From positions 1-62,048 of the forward strand of contig JAPJOH010000013.1 in assembly GCA_030826265.1 (NCBI GenBank): a stretch of DNA of 62,048 nucleotides. Reading direction: 5' to 3'. A model generated the notes under the pieces. That model did no database searches. It saw only the letters and a list, made by a program, of their open reading frames with translations, and was not told the DNA's origin. This DNA comes from Collinsella aerofaciens. Its GTDB lineage: Bacteria > Actinomycetota > Coriobacteriia > Coriobacteriales > Coriobacteriaceae. The position numbers and the translations under genes are program-made. This document shows, one piece after another, positions 36,411-45,440 of this stretch (its first letter is position 1; each line of letters starts with the position of its first letter).

Positions 36411-37796
36411 ATGACGGATCAGGAAACGCCCGAGCGCGCGCATGTGACGGCCGACGATATCGAGGCCGCCAACGACCTTATCGACTTTATCGAGGCATGC
36501 CCCAGCATGTTCCATACGGCGGCGACCATTATGGCCGAGCTCGACGAGGCGGGCTTTACCTACCTGTCCGAGAACGCGGCGTGGGACATCGAGCCGGGCG
36601 GTCGTTATTACACGCAGCGCAACACCTCGAGCGTTATCGCCTTTAAGGTGGGCGAGGACCTGGCTGCTACGTGGGGCGAGGACGGCGTTGCCGGCGACTA
36701 CCATTTTCAGCTGACGGCGTCGCACAGCGACTCGCCGACGTTTAAGGTTAAGGCCGTGCCCGAGCTCGACGGCGCGGGCGAGACGCTGCGCCTGAACACC
36801 GAGGCCTACGGCGGCATGATCGACTACACCTGGTTCGACCGTCCGCTGGCACTCGCGGGCCGCGTGCTGGTACGCGAGGGCGACCGTATTGAGAGCCGCC
36901 TGCTTGCCACCGAGCGCGAGGTCGCTATTATCCCGAGCCTTGCCATCCACATGAACCGCGGCGTTAACGAGGGCTTTGCGCCTAATCGTGCTGTCGACCT
37001 GTGCCCGCTCATCAGCGCCGGTGACCTTAAGCAGGGCGACTTTGATGCTCTGATCGCCGACGAACTGGACGTTGAGCCCGAGCAAATTTTGGGCCGCGAT
37101 CTGTTCCTGGTCAATCGTCAGGATGCGCGCATTTGGGGTTGGGCCGATGAGTTTATCTCGACGCCTAAGCTTGACGACCTGGCCTGTGCCTATACCTCGC
37201 TGCAGGCATTTTTGGGCGCCGAGAACGCGCACGACGTCTCGGTCTTCTGCTGCTTTGATAACGAGGAGGTTGGCTCCGAGACCAAGCAGGGCGCCATGTC
37301 GACCTTCTTGGCCGACGCGTTGCGACGCATCAACGGGTCGCTGGGCTTCGATGATGAGTCGTACCATCGCGCACTTGCCGCCTCGATGCTCGTGAGCTGC
37401 GATAATGCGCATGCCGTGCACCCCAACCACGCCGAGAAGTGCGATGCCCGCAACCAGGTCGTGCTCAACGGCGGCATCGTCATCAAGGAGGCAGCCAACC
37501 AGCACTATTGCACCGATGCCTTTAGCCGCGCGGTGTTCCAAGCCATTTGCGATGACGCCGACGTGCCCACGCAGGCCTTCGCCAACAAGAGCGATATGGC
37601 TGGCGGTTCTACGCTGGGCAATCTGTCGAACATGCAGGCGAGCATGCATGCCGTGGACGTGGGCCTGCCGCAGCTTGCCATGCACTCGAGCTACGAGACC
37701 GGCGGCGTGCGCGACGTGATGTACGCCATCCGCGCCCTCACCGCCTTCTACGAGCGAAACCTAACCATCAACGGCGCCGAAAGCGTGGAGCTCTAA
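36411..37796 (+). CDS. M18-family zinc aminopeptidase
   Basis: This 461-aa enzyme has zinc-ligand motifs ASHSDSPTFKV, KLDDLAC, CFDNEEVGSETKQG and the C-terminal MHSSYETGG. It removes N-terminal, often acidic, residues from peptides in the cytosol. The ATG at 36411 follows AAAGGGGAGAG. The frame from 36300 adds 37 non-conserved residues. A GGGACAGG hairpin starts directly after the stop and ends in TTTTAT, and so probably serves as terminator. Confidence 0.92.
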   Translation: MTDQETPERAHVTADDIEAANDLIDFIEACPSMFHTAATIMAELDEAGFTYLSENAAWDIEPGGRYYTQRNTSSVIAFKVGEDLAATWGEDGVAGDYHFQLTASHSDSPTFKVKAVPELDGAGETLRLNTEAYGGMIDYTWFDRPLALAGRVLVREGDRIESRLLATEREVAIIPSLAIHMNRGVNEGFAPNRAVDLCPLISAGDLKQGDFDALIADELDVEPEQILGRDLFLVNRQDARIWGWADEFISTPKLDDLACAYTSLQAFLGAENAHDVSVFCCFDNEEVGSETKQGAMSTFLADALRRINGSLGFDDESYHRALAASMLVSCDNAHAVHPNHAEKCDARNQVVLNGGIVIKEAANQHYCTDAFSRAVFQAICDDADVPTQAFANKSDMAGGSTLGNLSNMQASMHAVDVGLPQLAMHSSYETGGVRDVMYAIRALTAFYERNLTINGAESVEL

Positions 37797-37797
37797 A

Positions 37798-37834
37798 CCT
37801 GCCAAAAAGGGACAGGTTTATTTTGGCAGGTTTT
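37798..37834 (+). repeat. GGGACAGG hairpin repeat, copy A1, acting as terminator
   Basis: CCTGCCAAAA (37798-37807) pairs with TTTTGGCAGG (37821-37830) around AGGGACAGGTTTA and is followed by TTTT. It lies 2 nt after the M18 stop. Confidence 0.8.
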
Positions 37835-37938
37835 ATCTGGGCAAATGCCGCAAAGCCAACAGCTGGACAGAATTGTTATGACACCGCAGGTTGAGCAAGC
37901 GTCAGCGAGCGATGTCCAGAGCGAACAAGTTGGCATGA

Positions 37939-37979
37939 AAAAGGCAAGGCATAGACCTTCTGGTCATGCCTTGCCTTTT
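37939..37979 (-). terminator. Bidirectional hairpin terminator
   Basis: Arms AAAAGGCAAGGCAT (37939-37952) and ATGCCTTGCCTTTT (37966-37979) pair perfectly and are flanked by A and T runs. It lies about 70 bp after the D-2-hydroxyacid dehydrogenase stop. A second hairpin, CCGCCGTTC/GAACGGCGG at 38024-38045, is closer to that stop. Confidence 0.8.
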
Positions 37980-38049
37980 GAATGACAAATTGTCGCTCTG
38001 GGCGGCGCGTAGCGTCGACCGGTCCGCCGTTCGTTAGAACGGCGGAACC

Positions 38050-38985
38050 CTAATGTTCGATCCAGCAGCGAAGCGTCTCGCCGGCCTGCAGGTGACGCAG
38101 ATTCTCTGCGGCAATGTCGACCACATTATTGAGCGTGGCTGCCAGGTGGAACCAGCCGGAGACGTGCGGCGTGATGAGCATGTTGGGCGCATCCCACAGC
38201 GGGCTTGTCTCAGGCAGCGGCTCGGGGTCGGTGACGTCGACCGCGGCGCCGGCGAGATGTCCCGACTCCAAGGCGGCAACCAAGTCGTCGGCGACCACAA
38301 GATCGCCGCGGCCGCCGTTGGCAAAGAAGGCGCCCGGTTTCATCGCGGCGAAGAACTCGGCGTTCGCCAGGCCGCGGGTCTCGGGTGTGCTGGGCATAAA
38401 GGATGCGACGATGTCAGCCTCGGCCAGGCGCTCGGATAGGGCGTCCATGCCGTCCATGTCCTCAAACACAATGGGGTAGACGAGCGGATGGCGCTTGATG
38501 CCGCGGACGTGCGCGCCCATGCCGCGGCAGAGCGTGGCGAAGTGGCCGCCGATATCGCCCGCGCCCAGCACCAGCACATTGGCGCTTTTGAGCGAGGTGA
38601 CCGGCCCCAAATCCTCCCAGCGATGCTCGCGCTGCAAGTCGTGATAGCCGGGCAGGCGCTTCATCATGGAAAGGACCATGGCAAACATGTGCTCGCTCAC
38701 AGCCTGGCCGTAGGCGCCCACCGAGCAGGAAAGCTTAGCGTCGGCTGGCACGGTGCCGGCGGCCAAGTAATCGTCATAGCCCGCGGTCTGCAGTTGCAAC
38801 AGCTGGAGATGCTCGCATGCTGTGAGCATGTCAGGGTCGATGTTGCCCAAGATCACGTCGGCATCGGCGACCTGCTCGCGCGTGGCGGCGTCGGCGCTCG
38901 TGTAGATAAAGTCCTCGCCCGGAGCGCTCGACTCGAGGATCGCGCGATGGCGGTCGTTGACGGGCAGCAAAACCAGGATGTTCAC
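38050..38985 (-). CDS. D-isomer-specific 2-hydroxyacid dehydrogenase
   Basis: This 311-aa enzyme has the NAD-binding VLVLGAGDIGGHFA (about residues 135-148), an Arg-bearing FMPSTPETRGL, and the catalytic His in ITPHVSGW. It interconverts a 2-keto acid and a D-2-hydroxy acid. The substrate cannot be inferred from the neighbours. It lies downstream of map on the same strand, but a terminator separates them. Confidence 0.9.
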   Translation of the reverse strand: MNILVLLPVNDRHRAILESSAPGEDFIYTSADAATREQVADADVILGNIDPDMLTACEHLQLLQLQTAGYDDYLAAGTVPADAKLSCSVGAYGQAVSEHMFAMVLSMMKRLPGYHDLQREHRWEDLGPVTSLKSANVLVLGAGDIGGHFATLCRGMGAHVRGIKRHPLVYPIVFEDMDGMDALSERLAEADIVASFMPSTPETRGLANAEFFAAMKPGAFFANGGRGDLVVADDLVAALESGHLAGAAVDVTDPEPLPETSPLWDAPNMLITPHVSGWFHLAATLNNVVDIAAENLRHLQAGETLRCWIEH

Positions 38986-39005
38986 AAGCAGTCCTTTCCG
39001 CTCGA

Positions 39006-39038
39006 CCTACCAAAAAGGGACAGGTTTATTTTGGCAGG
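39006..39038 (+). repeat. GGGACAGG hairpin repeat, copy A2
   Basis: CCTACCAAAA (39006-39015), AGGGACAGGTTTA, TTTTGGCAGG (39029-39038). It differs from copy A1 at one arm base. Confidence 0.8.
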
Positions 39039-39064
39039 TTGTATCAGGCAAAACGCTATAAAAA

Positions 39065-39109
39065 CGCCGGGCTACGCGATGGTTAACATATCCATCGCGT
39101 AGCCCGGCG
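39065..39109 (-). terminator. Intrinsic terminator of map
   Basis: A perfect 18-bp hairpin has arms 39065-39082 and 39092-39109. On the minus strand it is followed by TTTTTAT. It lies 10 bp after the map stop. Confidence 0.9.
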
Positions 39110-39118
39110 CATCCACAG

Positions 39119-40006
39119 CTACCAGCTGAGCAGCTCGTAACCATCCTCGGTCACCACGAGCTGTACCTCGCACTGGGCCGAATCGCTACCGTCCTTGGTG
39201 CGTACGCACCAGCCGTCGCCCTTGCTAATCTTAATGTCGGGCGCTCCGGCGTTGACCATGGGCTCGATGGTAAAGATCATGCCCGGAGCCATGATGGTGT
39301 CCACATCGGGTGCCTCGGTGGTAAAGCCCACAAACGGGTCCTCGTGGAACTCCTTACCGATGCCGTGCCCGCCGTACTCGCGCACCACGCTAAAACCGGC
39401 GTCCTCGACCGTCTTTTGCACGGCCTCGGCCATAACGGACAGCGGTAGCCATGGCTTGACGGCCGCCAGACCCGCCTCCACGCTGGCGCGGGTGACGTCG
39501 ACCAGGCGTTGGCGCTCGGCCGAGACCTCGCCGATGCAGAACATGCGGCTCGAGTCGCTAAAGTAGCCGTCCAAGATCGTGGAGCAATCCACGTTGATGA
39601 TGTCGCCTTCGTGCAGCACATCCGTATCGCAGGGGATACCGTGACAGACCACGTCGTTGATTGAGGTGCACACGCTCTTGGGATAGCCCTCGTAGTTGAG
39701 ATCGGCCGGCGTGCCACCGTGCTCGACGGTGTAGTCGTAGATCATCTGGTCGATCTGGTTGGTGGTCATGCCTGCGGCGATATGCTCGCCTACGTAGTCG
39801 AGCACGCCCACGTTGATGGCAGCGGAGCGCTTGATGCCCTCGATGTCGGCGGGCGTCTTGTAGAGTGTGCGGGGCAGAACCTCCCAGCCCTCTTCCCACA
39901 AGCGCTCGAGGCGCTCATCAAAGGCACTGTGGCATTTCTTGTATTTTTTGCCGCTGCCGCACCAGCAAGCGTCGTTGCGGCCAGGCACGGGTCCTTTGTC
40001 ATACAT
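39119..40006 (-). CDS. map: Methionine aminopeptidase type I with N-terminal SEC-C zinc motif
   Basis: This 295-aa enzyme begins with a SEC-C motif (GRNDACWCGSGKKYKKCH, residues about 9-26) that binds zinc and probably the ribosome or SecA-like partners. The peptidase follows: metal ligands Asp in NVDCST and DSSRMF, His in GGHGIGKEFHEDP, Glu in FTIEPM. It removes the initiator methionine from nascent proteins. GGAAG precedes the ATG at 40006. Confidence 0.94.
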   Translation of the reverse strand: MYDKGPVPGRNDACWCGSGKKYKKCHSAFDERLERLWEEGWEVLPRTLYKTPADIEGIKRSAAINVGVLDYVGEHIAAGMTTNQIDQMIYDYTVEHGGTPADLNYEGYPKSVCTSINDVVCHGIPCDTDVLHEGDIINVDCSTILDGYFSDSSRMFCIGEVSAERQRLVDVTRASVEAGLAAVKPWLPLSVMAEAVQKTVEDAGFSVVREYGGHGIGKEFHEDPFVGFTTEAPDVDTIMAPGMIFTIEPMVNAGAPDIKISKGDGWCVRTKDGSDSAQCEVQLVVTEDGYELLSW

Positions 40007-40058
40007 GGCTAACTTCCTTTCATCCGCAGCTAGTATAGCCCACCCACGCGTCCATAAA

Positions 40059-40125
40059 AGTTGCGGTGATATAGTTCCGATCTAAGCGGTTTAACAGCAT
40101 AAACAGGAACTATATCACCGCAACT
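40059..40125. repeat. 20-bp perfect inverted repeat upstream of map
   Basis: AGTTGCGGTGATATAGTTCC (40059-40078) recurs inverted at 40106-40125 around a 27-nt loop. It lies 42 bp after the end of the radical SAM gene and 53 bp before the map start, so it may act as a 3' element of the former or as an operator of the latter. Confidence 0.7.
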
Positions 40126-40166
40126 GATGGAGTGGGATGGCGGACACTGGCTGCTGCGTGGCTTTG

Positions 40167-40943
40167 CTAGTAGCTCACCTGGCAGGGAATGCCGAGGGCT
40201 TGGACGCGCGCGGCAATGGCGTCAAGCACCTCGGGTGCTGCTTTGGCAAGGCCTGCGACCGGTGTCTCGCGCGCCACCGTGTAGATGGTCGCTTCTTGTG
40301 GGCGAATGCGCTCAAGCGCCGCGAGCCAGGGGGCGACGTACTCCTCGCCGGTGTTGTCGATGAGCTTGCCCTGATACTCGCCGTTCAAAAAGATCGTCTG
40401 GATAATAACGTGACCGTCAAAGCTTGCGAACGTCTCGATTTGGTGATCGACATCGTAGGGGCCAACAGGCTGGTCGAGCAGCTGGATAAACGCCGGGTCG
40501 ACGGTATCGAGCTTAAGAATGTTGTCGTCGACCATCATGAGCGCGTCGTGCACCTCGGGGCGGTCGGCGCGCGTGCCGTTGGAGAGCACGGCGATCTTAG
40601 AGTTTGGGGCAAGCTCGTCGCGCAACGCGACGGCGCCGGCGATGGCCTGCGGAAACTCCGGTGCGGCAGTGGGCTCGCCGTTGCCTGCGAAGGTGATCAC
40701 ATCGGGGAGCTCGCCCTCGGCTGCCATCTCGCGCAGCTTTGCCTCGAGCGCGTCGAGTACCACGGCAGCTGTGTTGTACGGCTCATGACAGGGGCGCTCG
40801 GCGTTGAGGCCGTTTTCGCAGTAAATGCAGTCGAACGTGCAGATTTTGCCGCTGGCCGGCATCATGTTGACGCCGAGCGAGAGACCAAGGCGACGGCTGC
40901 GAACGGGCCCAAAGATGGGGCTGGCATTCAAAAACGTAGACAT
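40167..40943 (-). CDS. Radical SAM protein of unknown substrate
   Basis: This 258-aa protein has the cluster motif CTFDCIYC (near residue 32) and TFAGNGEPT in place of the usual GGEP. It uses SAM radical chemistry. The short family with FGPVRSRRLGLSLGVN at the N-terminus is widespread in anaerobes and mostly uncharacterised. The start at 40943 has AGGAG 9 nt upstream. An ATG at 40949 is too close to it. The longer frame from 41537 is antisense to the hydrolase gene. Confidence 0.85.
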   Translation of the reverse strand: MSTFLNASPIFGPVRSRRLGLSLGVNMMPASGKICTFDCIYCENGLNAERPCHEPYNTAAVVLDALEAKLREMAAEGELPDVITFAGNGEPTAAPEFPQAIAGAVALRDELAPNSKIAVLSNGTRADRPEVHDALMMVDDNILKLDTVDPAFIQLLDQPVGPYDVDHQIETFASFDGHVIIQTIFLNGEYQGKLIDNTGEEYVAPWLAALERIRPQEATIYTVARETPVAGLAKAAPEVLDAIAARVQALGIPCQVSY

Positions 40944-41168
40944 AGGCATATGCTCCTCAAGACAATTGTGCCTAAGCATAGCATCGGCTCCAAAGCAAGG
41001 TGCGGGCTCTTGCTTTACAAGTTTCGTTTTTTCACGTCGCTCATTATGCCGTGCCATGAAAAGCCTCGGGTCGGGTACAGTTAATCTGTTAACAAGGCGT
41101 AAGGCAATGCGGGTCCATCCAACCGCACTGACGTGCAACTGGATGGGCGTTGATGATGGGGGCACAAC

Positions 41169-41966
41169 ATGGATTTTACGGTCGAGAATGCGGGCACCAC
41201 GATTGCCTGTCGCGAATATGCCGGCCCGGATGTGTCGCCTGATGCTCCTGCCTTGGTGTGCGTGCACGGTGCTTGTGTCGACGGCACATTTTTCGACGGC
41301 ATCGCTTGTGAGCTCAGCCGCAACTACCGCGTAATTGCCTACGACCGCCGCGGCTGCGGTGGCAGCAGCGATGCGGCAGACGGCAGCTATGATCTTGCCG
41401 CTCAGGCCGCCGACCTGCAAGCCGTGATCGAACACGTTGGCGCTCCGGCAAATGTGCTTGCGCATAGCGCCGGTACGTTGGTGGCGCTGGAGCTTCTTCG
41501 CACCGAACCCCATCTCGTCGCCCGTGCGATTCTGCATGAGCCGGCTGTGTCGGCCGAAGGCGTCGGCATGGGCGCAGCTCCGGTTTTGCTCGATATGATT
41601 GCGGCTGGAAAGGTTTCAAGGGCGCTCCGGCTTTTCTTGGGAGCCCTCGGCGACTTGGACCCCGAGGCTCCCGGGACGACCGAAGCGGAAGTCAAACATG
41701 CCCTGCGCAATGGTCGTTGCTTCATGGCCAATGAATACGGAACAAATATGACATATGCTCCCGACTGGGAGCGCGCCCGCGCGTCAAAGGCGGTGTCGGC
41801 TGTGTTTTTGGGCGAGCTTTCGGCCGGTACACCCCGCGAGGCGGGCACGAGGGTGGCGGCTGAGCTTTTGGACTGTCCACTCGTAATGGTTCCCGGCGCG
41901 CACAACGGCCTACGCGATCGACCGGCAGCGGTTGCCCGGGCTGTCCGTGGCATCCTGGGGCTCTAG
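41169..41966 (+). CDS. Alpha/beta-fold hydrolase
   Basis: This 265-aa protein has the oxyanion HGACVDG, YDRRGCGGS, the nucleophile Ser in LAHSAGT (about residue 99), and the catalytic His in VPGAHNGL near the end. It should hydrolyse a small ester or similar substrate in the cytosol. It is divergent from the radical SAM gene. The substrate is unknown. Confidence 0.88.
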   Translation: MDFTVENAGTTIACREYAGPDVSPDAPALVCVHGACVDGTFFDGIACELSRNYRVIAYDRRGCGGSSDAADGSYDLAAQAADLQAVIEHVGAPANVLAHSAGTLVALELLRTEPHLVARAILHEPAVSAEGVGMGAAPVLLDMIAAGKVSRALRLFLGALGDLDPEAPGTTEAEVKHALRNGRCFMANEYGTNMTYAPDWERARASKAVSAVFLGELSAGTPREAGTRVAAELLDCPLVMVPGAHNGLRDRPAAVARAVRGILGL

Positions 41967-41994
41967 CAGCCGCAATAGCCAAAGCGTGCTTCAC

Positions 41995-42047
41995 CCGCAG
42001 ACGTTTCGGCCGTGCTAACAAATGTGTTCAAAACCTTACGTCTGCGG
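41995..42047 (+). terminator. 10-bp inverted repeat after the hydrolase gene
   Basis: CCGCAGACGT (41995-42004) and ACGTCTGCGG (42038-42047) pair around a 33-nt loop. No T tract is present, so termination is uncertain. Confidence 0.4.
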
Positions 42048-42116
42048 CTTCGATCGCGCCGTCTGCCAACTCATAAAAATGTAACAGCATTCACGTGCTT
42101 ACCTGCATCGACAAGG

Positions 42117-42132
42117 TGTTACCCTTGTAACA
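42117..42132 (+). promoter_or_regulatory. Palindrome upstream of the HD-GYP gene
   Basis: TGTTAC-CCTT-GTAACA is a perfect palindrome ending 45 bp before the start. A further GTAACA lies at 42080-42085. It could be an operator. Confidence 0.4.
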
Positions 42133-42177
42133 TTTGGAACCCACCGCTACCATGCGAAACTATCGAAAGGGCCCCAT

Positions 42178-44058
42178 ATGCTCAATAATCACGAGGTCAA
42201 TCTAACCGACGAGGAGGCTGCCGCTGAGGTCGCCCGCGTCGCGAAGACCTACCCCGTGGTACGTTTGCTGTCGGCCGATCAGATTAAGAGCGAGCCTAAC
42301 TGCCTGCTCGCCGGCGATCGCTGCCCTTGTCTGCGTCAGTCGAGTCTTGAGGCTTTGGCAGACTCCGATGAGGTGTCGGAGCAACTGCTCAACGATGGTG
42401 TTGAGTACCGCGCTCGCCTACGCCCTCTAAAGGTCGAGGGCGAGCCTCGCGTCTTGCTGATGGTGCGTCCGATTGATGAGCGGGAGGCTGCAGAAGAGGA
42501 CCTTGTCTACACCGACGTGCTGACGAGCGTGCGCAATCGCCGATATTACGAGGAAAAGCTCCGTAGCGCCCGCATGAATGCCGGCGTTGCGGTGATCGAC
42601 CTTGATGATTTTAGGGTCTTCAATGATACGTGTGGCCGTCATGCCGGCGACCTTGCGCTCGGTGCTGTGGCGACGGCCATACGCAGCGGAATTCGTTCGA
42701 CTGACGAGCTCGTACGCTATGGCTGTGACAAGTTTGTGGTCGTCATGCCCAATATTCCCTCCGATGACTTCACCCGTCGCCTGCATCAGGTGTCCGATGC
42801 CGTTCATGCCACGATTGTTCCGGGTCATGAGTACGTGAGCTTGACGGCATGTGTTGGTGGCGTTCGCATTCATGGCGAGACGGTCGATGAGGGAGTTGGC
42901 CGCGCTGTCCAGTTATTGAGCCGCGCTAAGGCAAAAGCCGGTACGGTCGTGACCGATGCCGATTCCATCGAAGCCTTCCAAAGCGACAAGCCTTTGGTGC
43001 TTATTGTCGATGACTCCGAGATGAACCGAGCCATTCTCAACGAGATGCTCAAGGACGAGTATTGCATCCTCGAGGCCGACAACGGTCGTACGGCGCTTGA
43101 CATGGTCGACCGCTATGGCGATGAGTTGTCGCTCGTGCTGCTGGATATTGTCATGCCGGGCATAAGCGGCTTTGAGGTGCTGGCCGATCTGTCGCGCCGA
43201 TCGGGTATCGACAATCTACCTTTCATCATGATTTCGAGCGAAGATTCCGATGATATGGTTTTGCGCGCGTACGAGCTGGGCGCCTCGGACTATATCAACC
43301 GCCCGTTTGACTCCCGTGTCGTGCGCCGCCGTGTAAGCAACACCATCCGCCTATACGCCAAACAGCGCCGCCTGACGAGTCTGCTGTCCCAGCAGTACAA
43401 CGAGCGCGTCAAGAACAGTCGCATGCTCATCGACATCATGGCCGGCGTCATGGAGCTTCGCAACGGCGAGAGCGGCAGGCACGTTACGAACATCGAGAAG
43501 CTGACCGAGCTGCTGCTTGGCTGTCTGGTCCAGCGTAGCGACACCATCTCCCTTGACAATGAGGAACGCTCTACGATTGCCCTGGCTTCGGCGCTGCACG
43601 ATATCGGCAAGATGTCGATTGACGATGCGATCCTCAACAAGCCCGGGCGCCTTACGCCCGAGGAGTTCGAGATTATGAAGACGCATACCACGATGGGCGC
43701 CGACATGTTGCTTGAGCTGGGCCGCCATCACGTCGGCAATGCGCTTATGGAATATGCGTACCAGATTGCGCGTTGGCATCACGAGCGCTGGGACGGCAAG
43801 GGTTATCCCGATGGCCTTAAGGGCGACGATATCCCCATCGCCGCGCAGGTGGTCTCGGTGGCCGACGTGTACGATGCTCTGACGAGCGTGCGCGTGTACA
43901 AGGACGCTATCCCGCACAAGGAGGCTATCCAGATGATCTTGGACGGTAAGTGCGGTGAGTTTAACCCGCTGTTGCTCGACTGCCTGCTCGAGGTGCAAGA
44001 CCGTATTGCCGAGACATTGGCACGCCCCGCCGACGTCGTCGCGTTTCCCACGATTTAG
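42178..44058 (+). CDS. GGDEF (degenerate) - receiver - HD-GYP signalling protein
   Basis: In this 626-aa protein residues about 105-255 form a GGDEF domain whose active site reads GCDKF, so cyclic-di-GMP synthesis is unlikely. Residues about 280-395 are a receiver domain with phospho-acceptor Asp in VLLDIVMPG. Residues about 410-610 form an HD-GYP-type domain with ALHDIGKM and HHERWDGKGYPDGL, expected to hydrolyse cyclic-di-GMP or a related dinucleotide. The next gene encodes an HPt protein that could pass phosphate to the receiver. No membrane helix is seen. Confidence 0.9.
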   Translation: MLNNHEVNLTDEEAAAEVARVAKTYPVVRLLSADQIKSEPNCLLAGDRCPCLRQSSLEALADSDEVSEQLLNDGVEYRARLRPLKVEGEPRVLLMVRPIDEREAAEEDLVYTDVLTSVRNRRYYEEKLRSARMNAGVAVIDLDDFRVFNDTCGRHAGDLALGAVATAIRSGIRSTDELVRYGCDKFVVVMPNIPSDDFTRRLHQVSDAVHATIVPGHEYVSLTACVGGVRIHGETVDEGVGRAVQLLSRAKAKAGTVVTDADSIEAFQSDKPLVLIVDDSEMNRAILNEMLKDEYCILEADNGRTALDMVDRYGDELSLVLLDIVMPGISGFEVLADLSRRSGIDNLPFIMISSEDSDDMVLRAYELGASDYINRPFDSRVVRRRVSNTIRLYAKQRRLTSLLSQQYNERVKNSRMLIDIMAGVMELRNGESGRHVTNIEKLTELLLGCLVQRSDTISLDNEERSTIALASALHDIGKMSIDDAILNKPGRLTPEEFEIMKTHTTMGADMLLELGRHHVGNALMEYAYQIARWHHERWDGKGYPDGLKGDDIPIAAQVVSVADVYDALTSVRVYKDAIPHKEAIQMILDGKCGEFNPLLLDCLLEVQDRIAETLARPADVVAFPTI

Positions 44059-44081
44059 TTTGACCAAAGGAGTTTTAATCC

Positions 44082-44438
44082 ATGATTTCCATGCGTGAGG
44101 CGTATGAGAAGATCGGCGCTAATTATGATGACGCGTGCGCTCGGCTGATGGGCGAGGAAATGCTTGCCCGCTTTGCCCTCAAGTTTTTGGATGACGAGAG
44201 CATAGACAAGCTGGAGGCCGCCATGGCGGCGGGAGACGCCAAGAGTGCGTTTATGGCAGCGCATACGCTCAAGGGCGTGAGTCAGAATCTGGGATTCGAT
44301 AATCTGTACGAGCCTGCGGTCGTGGTGACCGAAGCGCTGCGTGGCGCTGATGCCGTTGACGGCGCTCGCGAGGGAATGCATGCGCTGCAGCAGCAATATG
44401 CGGCTACGATGTCGGCCCTGCGCGAGGTGGCTGAATAA
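44082..44438 (+). CDS. HPt-domain phosphotransfer protein
   Basis: This 118-aa all-helical protein has the phospho-acceptor His in AAHTLKGVSQNLG (about residue 61). HPt proteins shuttle phosphate between receiver domains. It is 23 bp after the receiver/HD-GYP gene with AAAGGAG before its ATG, so the two probably form one phosphorelay. The sensor kinase is not in this window. Confidence 0.88.
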   Translation: MISMREAYEKIGANYDDACARLMGEEMLARFALKFLDDESIDKLEAAMAAGDAKSAFMAAHTLKGVSQNLGFDNLYEPAVVVTEALRGADAVDGAREGMHALQQQYAATMSALREVAE

Positions 44439-44483
44439 GAGCTTGCGAGCTTTGGACTGTGTGCCGGCAGCATATAGGTAATA

Positions 44484-44520
44484 GGGCGCCCCGCCGGACC
44501 ATGTGGCCGGCGGGGCGCCC
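44484..44520. terminator. Bidirectional GC-rich terminator
   Basis: Perfect 14-bp arms at 44484-44497 and 44507-44520 lie between the converging HPt gene and the C26 amidohydrolase gene. Confidence 0.8.
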
Positions 44521-44543
44521 TTATCTGTTGTGCGGTTCGCGAG

Positions 44544-45353
44544 CTAGCGGGCCCGCTTTACCTTGGCCGCTTCCTCGACAAACGACTTCCACAGGTTAAA
44601 GTCGGTCTCGAGCGTCTTCCACGTGTACTCGGGGTGCCATTGCACACCCAGGCAGAAAGGCTGGCCTTCGACTTCGATGCACTCGGGAACGCCGTCGGTT
44701 GCCTTGGCGACCAAGCGCGTGCTTTTACCCAGACGATCGACGCAGCAGTGATGTGCCGAGTTGGTCTGGATCAGCCTGTGCCCGCCAACCGCGCGCTCCA
44801 ACAGCGAGCCCGGCACGACCTCGACGGGATGCACGGGGTCGTTGAGCACGTGGGTGTGGCGCCACTGCGTGCGGCCCTCGCGAGCGCCCAGGCTCGGCAC
44901 GTCCATGCACAGGGTGCCGCCGGTGGCGACGTTGAGCAGCTGCGTGCCGCGGCAGGTGGTAAAGAGCGGCTTTTTGGCGCGGAGTACCTCGTCGACCAGC
45001 TTAAACTCAAAACTATCTCGGATCTCGCAGCAGAGGGTGGGGTCGTAGGGTCGATCATCGCCCCAGCGCTTGGGATTGACGTCGGGGCCGCCGGGGATGG
45101 CGATGCCGTCGGCGATATCGACGTAATGACGAATAACATCAACGTCTTCGGTAATGGACATCTGCAACGGCAGGCCGCCGGCGGCAAGAATGGCGTCGAC
45201 AAAGACACTTGCGATTTCCTCGTTGGGGGAGAGTGTCTCGCTCAAATAGGGCTTCGCTTCTTCCCAGCGTGGTGCTACCAGGATAAGCGGGCGGTCGGCG
45301 GGATCGACGTCGACGTGTGGGGTATAGGACGATGAAGTACGAGTTCCGATCAT
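44544..45353 (-). CDS. Class I glutamine amidotransferase-like hydrolase (peptidase C26, PuuD-like)
   Basis: This 269-aa enzyme has the nucleophile Cys in FTTCRGTQLLN (about residue 121) and the His in GVQWHPEYTW. It resembles gamma-glutamyl-GABA hydrolases, which split gamma-glutamyl amides. It lies after the ATPase gene of the amino-acid importer on the same strand. An inferred role is to release glutamate from an imported gamma-glutamyl compound. Confidence 0.86.
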   Translation of the reverse strand: MIGTRTSSSYTPHVDVDPADRPLILVAPRWEEAKPYLSETLSPNEEIASVFVDAILAAGGLPLQMSITEDVDVIRHYVDIADGIAIPGGPDVNPKRWGDDRPYDPTLCCEIRDSFEFKLVDEVLRAKKPLFTTCRGTQLLNVATGGTLCMDVPSLGAREGRTQWRHTHVLNDPVHPVEVVPGSLLERAVGGHRLIQTNSAHHCCVDRLGKSTRLVAKATDGVPECIEVEGQPFCLGVQWHPEYTWKTLETDFNLWKSFVEEAAKVKRAR

Positions 45354-45440
45354 AGGTGTTGCTTTCGAATCTGAAGGTGACAGGGCGCATGAGAGACGTG
45401 GGACAACGCTTCCGATGGATTTGTCCCACGGGGTGGCTGG

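Noticed and set aside
40944..41537. N-terminal extension of the radical SAM protein to 456 aa
   Set aside because: The extension is antisense to the alpha/beta hydrolase and lacks conservation. An AGGAG site fits the start at 40943.
45361..45440. tRNA gene suggested by a TTCGAATC-like string
   Set aside because: No acceptor stem, anticodon arm or cloverleaf can be drawn around it. No other tRNA or rRNA was seen in the window.
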